64,000 nucleotides of DNA from UBA7985 sp965661545 (GTDB lineage: Bacteria > Pseudomonadota > Alphaproteobacteria > UBA7985), in the NCBI GenBank assembly GCA_965661545.1, contig CBFIEF010000010.1, positions 25,614 to 89,613 on the forward strand. Reading direction: 5' to 3'. Of this stretch, positions 36,098 to 44,560 are shown in pieces; position 1 is the stretch's first letter; each line of letters starts with the position of its first letter. The position numbers and the translations under genes were made by a program. The notes beneath the pieces are model-generated. The model was not told the DNA's origin. It saw only the letters and a program-made list of their open reading frames with translations, and searched no databases.

Positions 36098-36337
36098 ATG
36101 AGTGATACAAGAAAGACGACCTCGCTTGGCGATCGCATCGCCACCGCACGAGAGTGCAACAACCTCACAACCGCACAGCTTTCCCGCCGCTTAGGCGTTC
36201 AGACTGGTACAATTACCGACTGGCAGCGCAACGCTTCTCAGCCGCGCGCCAACCGTTTGACGATGTTGGCCGGTATTTTGGGCGTAAGCCCATCTTGGCT
36301 GCTCGTTGGCCGAGGCGCAGGTCCACTGCGCTCCTGA
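36098..36337 (+). CDS. XRE-family helix-turn-helix regulator
   Basis: The 79-residue protein is a single HTH_XRE domain: SLGDRIATARECNNLTTAQLSRRLGV (helices 1-2) and the recognition region TITDWQRNASQPRANRL, then LAGILGVSPSWLLVG. It probably binds DNA as a dimer. No partner toxin gene is next to it. A transcript starting here would run into the hairpin at 36432-36470. Its targets are unknown. Confidence 0.85.
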   Translation: MSDTRKTTSLGDRIATARECNNLTTAQLSRRLGVQTGTITDWQRNASQPRANRLTMLAGILGVSPSWLLVGRGAGPLRS

Positions 36338-36701
36338 CCTCTGTTAACGTCGCCTTCGCGATAGTCGCGATACGACAAACAGAAAGTTTGAATTTTACCC
36401 AAGAACACTCTGGGTGAAGCGTCCATTTCATAAAGCCGACCGCGCGCTGAAGAAAGCGCTGGTCGGCTTTTTTGTTTCAAGGAGGCAAAAAATCGGGCTT
36501 CGGGCCGACACAGCCTGATCAATTGCGACGTTGACGAGCGCTTCAAATATCGCTTTGGCGGTCCTGGGGAGCTGCGCGGGACGGATCAGCGCGCAATACG
36601 AGGATCAGTGATTTTCGGCCCAAATCTGCATGAGCGTTTGCAAGTCTGAAAAGCCTTGATAGGCTTCCGCCAACGTAAATTCACCGCCGGAGCCTTTTAC
36701 T
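36338..36701. other. Intergenic region with terminator and possible short RNA
   Basis: The 364 bases between the XRE gene and the hydroxyproline operon contain a strong terminator (36432-36477). Before it lies a dyad-rich stretch (36355-36420) with CGCGATAGTCGCGATA and ACCCA/TGGGT arms. This could be the 3' UTR of the XRE gene or a small RNA. The hydroxyproline promoter probably lies in 36480-36690. Confidence 0.4.
36432..36477 (+). terminator. Rho-independent terminator after the XRE gene
   Basis: AAAGCCGACC (36432-36441) pairs with GGTCGGCTTT (36461-36470); GCGCT/AGCGC extends the stem around a GAAGAA loop. The tail is TTTGTTT. This is one of the strongest terminators in the window. Confidence 0.92.
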
Positions 36702-37661
36702 ATGTCTGCTTCCGTCTTCAAGGGCATGATGCCCGCACTGATGACCCCGTGCCTGCCTGACCGCACGCCTGACTTTGACTCGCTGGTGCGTAAGGGTAAG
36801 GAGATGATGGACGCGGGCATGAGCGCCGTGATCTATGCCGGATCCATGGGCGACTGGCCCCTGCTGACCGATGCGCAGCGGATGGAAGGCGTCGAGCGGC
36901 TGGTTGGCGCAGGGATCCCGGTCATCGTTGGAACTGGCGCGATCAACTCTGCCTCGGCAACCGCCCTCGCCGCCCACGCGCAGCAAGTCGGCGCAACCGG
37001 TTTGATGGTTATTCCCCGCGTGCTGTCTCGCGGACCTTCAACACGTGCGCAGTGGCATCACTTCAAGTCGATTTTGACCGCCGCACCAGATGTGCCTGCG
37101 GTGATCTACAACAGCCCGTTTTACGGCTTTGCCGTGCGGGCGGAGTTGTTCTTTGCCTTGCGGGCAGAACACAAGAACCTCGTGGGCTTCAAAGAATTCG
37201 GCGGCGCGGATGATTTGACCTATGCGGCGGAAAACATCACCTCCCAGGATGATGACGTGGCACTGATGATCGGCGTTGATACCCAAGTTTACCACGGCAT
37301 CGTCAATTGCGGCGCGACCGGCGCCATTACCGGCATAGGCAACGTTTTGCCCCGGGAAGTGCTGCTGCTCGAAGCCCTGAGCAAGCGTGCTGCCCAAGCA
37401 AACGCCGAAGCGCGGGTCCGGGCGCAAGAGCTCACCGACGCCATCCACGTTCTTTCCAGCTACGACGAAGGCCCAGATTTGGTGCTGTACTACAAGCATT
37501 TGGCGGTCGTAGCCGGTGATGATGCCTATCGCTTGCAGTTCTATGAAACCGATGCGCTGTCCGCTTCGCAGCAGCAATTCTGTGAAGACCAATACCGGCT
37601 GTTCAAGGCTTGGTTCGCTGATTGGACCGCACAGGGCGGAGTTATCGCTGAATGCATGTGA
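36702..37661 (+). CDS. DapA-family lyase, probable pyrroline-4-hydroxy-2-carboxylate deaminase
   Basis: The 319-residue TIM-barrel protein is of the dihydrodipicolinate synthase family. Schiff-base Lys164 (VGFKEFGGADD) and Tyr136 (VIYNSPFYG) are present. With the following proline-racemase-type and D-amino-acid-oxidase genes it matches the bacterial trans-4-hydroxy-L-proline pathway, in which a DapA-family enzyme (LhpC/HypD) deaminates and dehydrates the cyclic imine to alpha-ketoglutarate semialdehyde. A biosynthetic DapA is unlikely in this context. It overlaps the epimerase gene by 10 nt. Confidence 0.9.
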   Translation: MSASVFKGMMPALMTPCLPDRTPDFDSLVRKGKEMMDAGMSAVIYAGSMGDWPLLTDAQRMEGVERLVGAGIPVIVGTGAINSASATALAAHAQQVGATGLMVIPRVLSRGPSTRAQWHHFKSILTAAPDVPAVIYNSPFYGFAVRAELFFALRAEHKNLVGFKEFGGADDLTYAAENITSQDDDVALMIGVDTQVYHGIVNCGATGAITGIGNVLPREVLLLEALSKRAAQANAEARVRAQELTDAIHVLSSYDEGPDLVLYYKHLAVVAGDDAYRLQFYETDALSASQQQFCEDQYRLFKAWFADWTAQGGVIAECM

Positions 37662-38584
37662 TCGACAGTCACACGGGCGGCGAACCAACCCGCGTGATCC
37701 TGAGCGGTGGTCCAGATTTGGGCGCTGGAACGATTGAGGAGCAGGCGCAGGTTTTGGCCCGCGATCACCGAGACTTCCTCAATGCCGTGTTGGCGGAGCC
37801 GCGCGGTCAACCGGCGATGGTGGGTGCTTTATTGGTGCCGCCGACCTCCCCGGGCAGTGTGACAGGCGTTATTTACTTTGACCTTGCCGCCGTGATCGGC
37901 ATGTGCGGTCACGGCACCATTGGCCTTGGCGTCACTTTGGCGCACATGGGCAAAATTGGACCCGGCGCGCACACCATCGATACGCGCGCGGGCAGCGTCG
38001 GCATCGAACTTTTGGACGCAAACTCCGTGCGCGTGCGGAACATTGAAAGCCGCCTGATTTCACCAGCGTTTCATGTCGATGTGCCGGGCTTTGGCCCTGT
38101 GACCGGAGATGTCGCCTATGGCGGAAACTGGTTCTACATCATCGATCCCAGCCCTATTGCGGTCGAGACAAAGAACCTCCGCGGGATGACAGATCTCGCC
38201 GTTGCCATCCGCGAGGCAATCAACGGTCAGCGAGTGCTTGGGCCGGGCGGAGCGCTGATCGACCACGTGATCTTTCAGCACGATGTGCCAGACCCAAGCG
38301 TCCACAGCCGCAGCTTTGTGCTTTGCCCCGACGACAACTACGACCGATCCCCATGCGGCACCGGCAGTTCCGCGCGCTTGGCGTGTTTGGCAGCAGCCGG
38401 AACGCTGGAGCCAGGGAAAATCATCACCCACGAAAGCGTCATCGGCAGTCGGTTTGACGTGTCCTACCAACCCGGCATCAACGGCGGCGTCATTCCCACC
38501 CTTGCTGGCCAAGCCCACATCATGTCCGAAGCGCACTTGGTCTTCGACCCCGGCGACCCCTTTCGAACAGGTGTCCAGCTGTGA
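37652..38584 (+). CDS. 4-hydroxyproline 2-epimerase (proline racemase family)
   Basis: The 310-residue enzyme begins MHVIDSHTGGEPTRV. Both acid/base cysteines are present: Cys85 (IGMCGHGTIG) and Cys235 (DRSPCGTGSSA). Two cysteines mark racemases/epimerases, whereas trans-3-hydroxyproline dehydratases have Thr at the second position. It interconverts trans-4-hydroxy-L-proline and cis-4-hydroxy-D-proline at C2. It overlaps the upstream lyase gene and the downstream oxidase gene. Confidence 0.92.
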   Translation: MHVIDSHTGGEPTRVILSGGPDLGAGTIEEQAQVLARDHRDFLNAVLAEPRGQPAMVGALLVPPTSPGSVTGVIYFDLAAVIGMCGHGTIGLGVTLAHMGKIGPGAHTIDTRAGSVGIELLDANSVRVRNIESRLISPAFHVDVPGFGPVTGDVAYGGNWFYIIDPSPIAVETKNLRGMTDLAVAIREAINGQRVLGPGGALIDHVIFQHDVPDPSVHSRSFVLCPDDNYDRSPCGTGSSARLACLAAAGTLEPGKIITHESVIGSRFDVSYQPGINGGVIPTLAGQAHIMSEAHLVFDPGDPFRTGVQL

Positions 38585-39837
38585 GCAGCGGCACCAACAG
38601 CGTCGCGATCGTTGGCGCAGGCATCATCGGGATTAACATCGGGCTGGAGCTGCAGCGGCGGGGGTTTGAGGTTTGCCTCTACGACCGTGAACCGCTTGAT
38701 TCCACGGCCCGCGCCAGTGCCGGCAATGCGGGCGCTTTTGCCTTCACTGATGTTCTCCCGCTCGCAACACCCGGCATCATGCGCAAGGCGCCGAAATGGC
38801 TGCTCGACCCGCTTGGCCCGCTGTCGATCCCGCCGCAGTATGCGCCAACCATCGCGCCATGGATGCTGCGGTTTTGGCGGGCAAGCTGGCCGGACCGCTT
38901 TGCCGCTGGTGTTGCTGCGCAAAGCCGCTTAATGGCCCACAGCCGCGACGCGCTGGAACGGCTGGTTGAGTCGGTACAGGGGGAGCACCTGCTCCTCCGC
39001 CAAGGGCAGATCCAGCTGTATGAAGGCGCGGCTGAATTTCGGGCGACGGCGCCAGAGTGGGACTTGCGACGGGAGCACGGCATTCCGTTTGAGCTGCTGG
39101 AGAGCCCCGGCGCGATTGCCGAGCTGCAACCCGGCCTTTCCCCCCAATTCACCCATGCAGGTTACACACCGACATGGTTTAACGTGGTCGATCCGCAGAT
39201 TTGGACGCAGCATCTCGCGCAGACGTTCCTCGAGCGCGGGGGACAGTTTGAAGCCGTCGCGGTAAGCCGCCTGAGTCAGGATGACGGTGAAGCAGTTTTG
39301 GAGACAAACCAAGGTCAGCGCCGAGCGGACTTCGCTGTTGTCGCGGCTGGTGCCTACTCCCACCATCTGAGCAAAACACTGAATGAGCCAGTGCCACTGG
39401 AGACAGAACGCGGCTACAACACCACCCTGCCTGCGGGCGCGTTTGACCTGCGCTTGCATCTGACCTTTGCCGGGCATGGCTTTGTGGTTACCGGTAACAA
39501 GGGCGGTGTTCGTGTGGGCGGCGCGGTTGAGTTAGGCGGACTTAACAGGCCGCCGAACTATCGCCGGTCCGACATTTTGCTGGAAAAGGCTGCGCGGTTC
39601 ATGCCCGGTTTGGATACGGGAAACGGCGAACGCTGGATGGGGTTCCGTCCGTCACTGCCTGATAGCCTGCCTATACTGGATCGGTCAGCGAAGGCACAAC
39701 GCGTGTTCTATGCCTTTGGCCATGGCCACACCGGCCTCACCCAAGCGGCGGGAACTGCCGAGCTGATTGCCGACGTGCTAACGCAACAAGCGCCAGCGAT
39801 CGACCTTACACCCTATCGTCTGAACCGTTTTCGCTAA
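38581..39837 (+). CDS. D-amino acid dehydrogenase, probable cis-4-hydroxy-D-proline oxidase
   Basis: The 418-residue FAD protein (DAO/DadA family) has SVAIVGAGIIGINIGLELQ at the N-terminus and a C-terminal FAD segment ending in YAFGHGHTGLTQAAGTAELIADVL. It begins with a GTG at 38581 that overlaps the epimerase stop (GTGA). In hydroxyproline catabolism the D-isomer formed by the epimerase is oxidised to the imine used by the DapA-family enzyme. It transfers electrons to a respiratory acceptor or O2. An alpha-ketoglutarate semialdehyde dehydrogenase, the final step, is not in the window. Confidence 0.9.
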   Translation: MSSGTNSVAIVGAGIIGINIGLELQRRGFEVCLYDREPLDSTARASAGNAGAFAFTDVLPLATPGIMRKAPKWLLDPLGPLSIPPQYAPTIAPWMLRFWRASWPDRFAAGVAAQSRLMAHSRDALERLVESVQGEHLLLRQGQIQLYEGAAEFRATAPEWDLRREHGIPFELLESPGAIAELQPGLSPQFTHAGYTPTWFNVVDPQIWTQHLAQTFLERGGQFEAVAVSRLSQDDGEAVLETNQGQRRADFAVVAAGAYSHHLSKTLNEPVPLETERGYNTTLPAGAFDLRLHLTFAGHGFVVTGNKGGVRVGGAVELGGLNRPPNYRRSDILLEKAARFMPGLDTGNGERWMGFRPSLPDSLPILDRSAKAQRVFYAFGHGHTGLTQAAGTAELIADVLTQQAPAIDLTPYRLNRFR

Positions 39838-39843
39838 CGCGGG

Positions 39844-41034
39844 TTATTTGAGGTCAAAGCCCAGCGCTTCCATCACCATGGTTTGGAAATGATGAACGGC
39901 GTGCTCGCTCAACTCGGTCTTGCCCTTATCGACGATAAAGCGGCCCTGATTGTACCCCTTAGAATACAAGCCCCGCTGCACGCTCTCACACAGGCCAATA
40001 TCTTCAGGCTGCAGAACGTCTTTCTGGTAATCCGCGGCTTCCTTGAGCTGGGATGTCAGGACACCGCCGGGTGTGAACCAATCTTGATACTCCAGCGTTT
40101 TTGCGGGCGCAGTCGGGTTCATCTGTAGCACCGACAGATTTGCTTCACCGGGATAGATCCAGATCGTCATGTTCGGCCAGACAAAGAAGCCTGCATAGCC
40201 AAAGTCCACGTCACCGGGCTCAAAGCTGAACGCCTTGCTGCTTGTCGTGCGTGGCGCGGCGGCGCACTGCGAGGAGTAGCGCTTGTGCGTGATCGTTCGG
40301 TAGGAGTTCATGTCCACAAGATCGACGAAATCCAAGTGCGCTGGGGCGCAATGATAGCACTCAAGGAAATTGTCCACGAGCACCTTCCAGTTGGACTCAA
40401 CCTCAAACGTATCGCGCTGGGCAAACGCCAGATCATCGACCGATGGCATGTACTGGCGAATTTCGTCTTCCAGGCCGTCGAATTGCTCTGTGAACGGCTT
40501 GGCGTCAGGGTCGAGGTTGATCATCACCATCCCGCAGAACACTTCTAACCGCACAGGTTTGAGTGAGAACTCGCACCGGTCAAAGTCGGCCACATTTTCT
40601 GAATTTCGAGCCGAAACGAGGTTGCCTTGCAGATCGAAAGTCCAGGCGTGATAAGGACAGGTGATCAGGCTCTTCCGCCCACTGCCCGCAACCAGCTCGT
40701 GCCCCCGATGCGCACAAACATTGTAGAAGGCGCGCAACTCGTTATCGCGGCCTCGCGTGATGAACAGGTTTTGTTCATGGATTTTGGTGGTGAAAAAAGC
40801 GCCCGGCTGCGTCACCTGACTGACGTGGCAGGCGTAGTGCCATGTCTTGTAGAAAATCGCGTCTTTTTCCAGCTCGTACACTTCGTCGCTGGTGTAAAAC
40901 CGCGCCGGCATGGTGAAGGAATGCGCCGGGTCTGCAAGGAATGGCGCGTCTGTTTCTTCGAAATTCAAAATGCTGGAACTCATGGTCGTCGGGTCCAATT
41001 GGTCAAATTTTTTCACTTTTCTGAAACAGTGCAT
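39844..41034 (-). CDS. Rieske oxygenase alpha subunit, betaine N-demethylase-like (GbcA/Stc2/HpbB1 type)
   Basis: The 396-residue protein has a complete Rieske site (CAHRGHELV, then CPYHAWTF) and the mononuclear iron motif VDNFLECYHCAPAHLDFVDL. That motif is typical of the branch that demethylates glycine betaine, stachydrine (proline betaine), carnitine and hydroxyproline betaine. The adjacent hydroxyproline operon suggests hydroxyproline betaine or proline betaine as the substrate; this is an inference from context. The start at 41034 has AGAGAGG upstream; a second ATG at 40983 is possible. The gene converges on the oxidase gene, 6 nt apart. The matching reductase is not in the window. Confidence 0.9.
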   Translation of the reverse strand: MHCFRKVKKFDQLDPTTMSSSILNFEETDAPFLADPAHSFTMPARFYTSDEVYELEKDAIFYKTWHYACHVSQVTQPGAFFTTKIHEQNLFITRGRDNELRAFYNVCAHRGHELVAGSGRKSLITCPYHAWTFDLQGNLVSARNSENVADFDRCEFSLKPVRLEVFCGMVMINLDPDAKPFTEQFDGLEDEIRQYMPSVDDLAFAQRDTFEVESNWKVLVDNFLECYHCAPAHLDFVDLVDMNSYRTITHKRYSSQCAAAPRTTSSKAFSFEPGDVDFGYAGFFVWPNMTIWIYPGEANLSVLQMNPTAPAKTLEYQDWFTPGGVLTSQLKEAADYQKDVLQPEDIGLCESVQRGLYSKGYNQGRFIVDKGKTELSEHAVHHFQTMVMEALGFDLK

Positions 41035-41169
41035 CAATCAATTCCTCTCTGCAATCATGAAAGTAGCCGCCGAACCACCAAATAACTGAGGCGCTTCCTC
41101 AGGCCAAAAAAGTAATGTCGCGACACCTTGTCGGGATTGCCCACACTCGATGCGCCCTATCTCAGTGGT

Positions 41170-41883
41170 ATGAACGCAATCATCTTTGGGGCTAGCGGCG
41201 GGATTGGCGAGGCGCTCTGCCAAGCTGTGATCGCCAGCGGCCATTACACCACTGTTTTCGCCGTTTCTCGGACGCCCGTGACCATCCCCGGCGCCGTTCC
41301 CTTGGTCTATCCGCAGTTTGACGACGAAAGTCTCGCTGACATTGCCCAGCGGGTGTCAGACCAAGGCCCACTGGCGCTTTGCCTGTCAGCGCTAGGAACC
41401 CTGTCAGACGCCAGCGAAGACCGCACGCCCGAACGCACCTTGCGCTCGCAAACCGTTGCAGCGTTTGAGAGTGTTTTTCACACCAATACCATCCTTCCCG
41501 CGCTCATTGCCAAGCACATGATCCCCCTTATGCCACGCAAAGAACGAGCAGTATTCGCCGCCCTGTCCGCGCGCGTCGGCTCGATCTCTGACAACCGGCT
41601 GGGCGGATGGCACGCCTATCGCGCATCAAAAGCGGCACTAAACATGCTGATCAAGAACTATGCGATTGAGCAAGCACGCCGCGCGCCAGAATTCATCGCG
41701 GTTGGACTGCACCCGGGAACGGTCGATACGGCGCTGTCTTCGCCGTTTCAGAAAGGCGTGCCTGAGGGGAAATTGTTCTCACCCGCGCAGTCAGCGGGCT
41801 ATTTGCTTTCCGTCATTCACCAATTGACGCCAGACGACACCGGCAAGGTGTTCGACTGGCAAGGCACCGAGGTTCCAGCATGA
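41170..41883 (+). CDS. Short-chain dehydrogenase/reductase beside photolyase
   Basis: The 237-residue Rossmann protein has the NAD(P)-binding motif IIFGASGGIGEAL, ALSARVGSISDNRLGGWHAYRASKAALNM (Ser, Tyr and Lys catalytic residues: SA, YRASK), and LHPGTVDTALS. It resembles the csgA/SDR proteins often coded with photolyases. The ATG at 41170 is preferred to a TTG at 41128. It overlaps the photolyase gene by 4 nt (ATGA), showing translational coupling. The substrate is unknown. Confidence 0.87.
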   Translation: MNAIIFGASGGIGEALCQAVIASGHYTTVFAVSRTPVTIPGAVPLVYPQFDDESLADIAQRVSDQGPLALCLSALGTLSDASEDRTPERTLRSQTVAAFESVFHTNTILPALIAKHMIPLMPRKERAVFAALSARVGSISDNRLGGWHAYRASKAALNMLIKNYAIEQARRAPEFIAVGLHPGTVDTALSSPFQKGVPEGKLFSPAQSAGYLLSVIHQLTPDDTGKVFDWQGTEVPA

Positions 41884-43409
41884 GCAACCCGACCCGCTTA
41901 GTTTTGGTGATGGGTGATCAGTTGTCCCTGAACCTCTCATCACTGAAAGCTGCTGATCCGGGCCGCGATCGGGTTCTGATGGTCGAGGTGATGGAGGAAA
42001 CGACCTACGTTCCCCACCACCAAAAGAAGATCGCCTTTATCCTCTCCAGCATGCGCCATTTTGCCGAGCGTTTGCGGGATGAGGGCTGGACCGTCGATTA
42101 CGTCAAGCTGGACGACCCCAGCAATACCGGTTCGTTTACCGGCGAAGTCGAGCGTTCACTTGCTGCGTCTGGTGCCGCAGAAGTTTTGGTCACACACCCC
42201 AGCGAATGGCGGGTGTTAGAGGCCGTGAAGGCATGGTCGGCGTCCCTGTCCCAGCCAATCCAAATCCTGCCCGATGATCGCTTTGTCTGTGACGCTGAGA
42301 CCTTCGAAGCGTGGGCAGAGGGGCGCAAACAGATGCGGATGGAGTATTTCTACCGCGACATGCGTCGAAAGACGGGCTTACTGCTGGACGGCGACCAGCC
42401 CGTTGGCGGCAAGTGGAACTATGACGCAGAAAACCGCAAACCCGCAGGCGCAGACCTGTTCATGCCGCCGCCGCACCGCGTCGAGCCTGATGCAATAACC
42501 CGTGAAGTGCTGACGCTGGTCGAAGCGCGCTTTGGGCACCATTTCGGCGACCTGCATCCCTTTTGGTTTGGCACGACGGCTGAGCACGCCGAGGCTGCTG
42601 TCGATCGTTTTATCGAGGACGCCTTGCCGCTGTTTGGGGACTTTCAAGACGCGATGGTGCGGGGAGAGAAGTTTCTCTACCACTCGCTGATCGGCCTCTA
42701 TCTCAACATTGGCTTGCTGGATCCGCTGGCCGTCTGTCGCCGCGCGGAAAACGCCTATCTCAGCGGTCACGCGCCACTAAACGCGGTTGAAGGCTTTATC
42801 CGCCAGATCATCGGATGGCGCGAGTTTGTGCGCGGGATTTACTGGCTTAAAATGCCGGAGTACGTGGACAGCAACTTCTTTGACACCAAGCGCCCCCTGC
42901 CCGATTTCTACTGGACAGGAAAAACCGATATGGCGTGCATGAGCGCGGCCATTAGCCAAACCCGCGAAGATGCCTACGCCCACCACATCCAACGACTGAT
43001 GGTAACTGGGAACTTCGCCCTGCTCGCGGGTCTTGATCCACAGGCGGTGCACCAATGGTATCTAGCGGTCTACGCCGATGCCTTTGAGTGGGTGGAAGTG
43101 CCCAACACCATTGGCATGACCCTGTTTGCCGATGGCGGAGTGCTGGGGTCCAAGCCCTATGCAGCCAGCGGTAACTACATCAACCGCATGTCAGATTACT
43201 GCAAATCATGCGCCTATCAGGTCAAGTTAAAGACAGGCGAAGATGCCTGCCCCTTCAATGCTCTGTACTGGCACTTTCTGGACCGAAATCGTGACGTTCT
43301 GGAGAAAAACCCGCGCATGGCGCAAATGTACCGAACCTGGGCACGCATGGCCGAAGACAAGCAAAGCGAAACCTTGGCCTCCGCCGAAGCTTTCCTTTCC
43401 ACTCTTTAG
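41880..43409 (+). CDS. FeS-type bacterial (6-4) photolyase / cryptochrome (FeS-BCP)
   Basis: The 509-residue protein is a photolyase-family flavoprotein of the FeS-BCP/CryPro class. It has the N-terminal Rossmann antenna domain (RLVLVMGDQLSLNLSSL) and the FAD domain (GEKFLYHSLIGLYLNIGLLDP; GWREFVRGIYW). Four cysteines expected to hold a [4Fe-4S] cluster are seen: one in TDMACMS, two in YCKSCAYQ and one in GEDACPFN. Characterised relatives repair (6-4) photoproducts using blue light, with a ribolumazine antenna. It is coupled to an SDR gene. Confidence 0.93.
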   Translation: MSNPTRLVLVMGDQLSLNLSSLKAADPGRDRVLMVEVMEETTYVPHHQKKIAFILSSMRHFAERLRDEGWTVDYVKLDDPSNTGSFTGEVERSLAASGAAEVLVTHPSEWRVLEAVKAWSASLSQPIQILPDDRFVCDAETFEAWAEGRKQMRMEYFYRDMRRKTGLLLDGDQPVGGKWNYDAENRKPAGADLFMPPPHRVEPDAITREVLTLVEARFGHHFGDLHPFWFGTTAEHAEAAVDRFIEDALPLFGDFQDAMVRGEKFLYHSLIGLYLNIGLLDPLAVCRRAENAYLSGHAPLNAVEGFIRQIIGWREFVRGIYWLKMPEYVDSNFFDTKRPLPDFYWTGKTDMACMSAAISQTREDAYAHHIQRLMVTGNFALLAGLDPQAVHQWYLAVYADAFEWVEVPNTIGMTLFADGGVLGSKPYAASGNYINRMSDYCKSCAYQVKLKTGEDACPFNALYWHFLDRNRDVLEKNPRMAQMYRTWARMAEDKQSETLASAEAFLSTL

Positions 43410-43612
43410 CCGACTGCATCGCCTTAGCCTCATATATTAATGAGTGTTGTTTTATTGTTTGAACGGCTCTAAGGTCCGATGGAATGAGCGCGGACAGAGT
43501 TGCAGTCCGGACAGTCTTTGGCTTAGTCTCTCTTCATGCATCAGCCAATGCACCGCGCCATACAGTCTTTAACACCCCGGCACAGCACACGCCGGTCGAA
43601 GGAGATCGTACC

Positions 43613-44497
43613 ATGACCACCGCTCAGACACCTGCTGTCCAACCCGAGGTCACCGCATTCTTTGAAACGGTTTCAAGCACTATCAGCTACGTTGTAAAAG
43701 ACCCCAACAGCGCGTCTTGCGCGGTTATCGATAGTGTTTTGGATCTGGACTACGCCGCCGGTCGCATTGGCTATGAGAGCGCGGATGCGATTATTGATCA
43801 CGTGCGCGCCAACAATCTGACGCTCGAGTGGATCATCGAGACCCACGTCCACGCCGACCATCTGTCTGCCGCGCCCTATATCCAAGAGCAGCTGGGCGGC
43901 TCGTTGGGGATTGGCGATCAGATTACCGTCATCCAAGACACCTTTGGCAAGATCTTCAACGAAGGCACGGAATTTCAGCGCGACGGCAGCCAGTTTGATC
44001 GGCTGTTTACAGACGGCGATACCTACACGATTGGCACCTTGACCGCGCAGGTGATGCACACCCCCGGCCACACTCCGGCCTGTAACGTTCACCTGATCGG
44101 AGACGCTGCCTTTGTCGGTGATACACTATTTATGCCCGATGGTGGCAGCGCGCGCTGTGACTTTCCCGGCGGTTCGGCGGAACAGCTCTACGACTCAATC
44201 CAGCGCATCCTCACCCTGCCCGACGAAACGCGGCTGTTCATGTGCCACGACTACGGCCCCGGCGGTCGCGAGATTTCTTGGGAAACCACTGTCCGTGACG
44301 AGCGGGACGAAAACATTCATGTTGGTAACGGTAAAACCAAGGCTGAATTTGTGGCGTTCCGCACAGCACGCGACGCGCAACTGGCCATGCCCAAGCTGAT
44401 CGTCCCCTCCCTCCAGGTAAACATGAAGGCAGGAAGCCTGCCGCAGGCAGACGACAATGGTCCGGCCTATTTCAAAGTGCCAATCAACCAGCTCTAG
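43613..44497 (+). CDS. MBL-fold hydrolase, persulfide dioxygenase / BLH-like
   Basis: The 294-residue metallo-beta-lactamase-fold protein has the metal motif ETHVHADHLSAA, HTPGHTPACNVHLIGD and FVGDTLF, ending in a CHDYG motif near residue 220. It belongs to the persulfide dioxygenase-like branch (ETHE1/Blh), which oxidises glutathione persulfide or regulates sulfide response. The ATG at 43613 has AAGGAGAT 7 nt upstream; an upstream in-frame start at 43484 lacks one. No rhodanese or sulfide:quinone reductase is adjacent. Confidence 0.85.
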   Translation: MTTAQTPAVQPEVTAFFETVSSTISYVVKDPNSASCAVIDSVLDLDYAAGRIGYESADAIIDHVRANNLTLEWIIETHVHADHLSAAPYIQEQLGGSLGIGDQITVIQDTFGKIFNEGTEFQRDGSQFDRLFTDGDTYTIGTLTAQVMHTPGHTPACNVHLIGDAAFVGDTLFMPDGGSARCDFPGGSAEQLYDSIQRILTLPDETRLFMCHDYGPGGREISWETTVRDERDENIHVGNGKTKAEFVAFRTARDAQLAMPKLIVPSLQVNMKAGSLPQADDNGPAYFKVPINQL

Positions 44498-44560
44498 ACC
44501 TTGCGTGTTCTAAGCTAAAGCAGCATTGGACACTTCTGTGCGGAGATCAATCGTGGAGGG

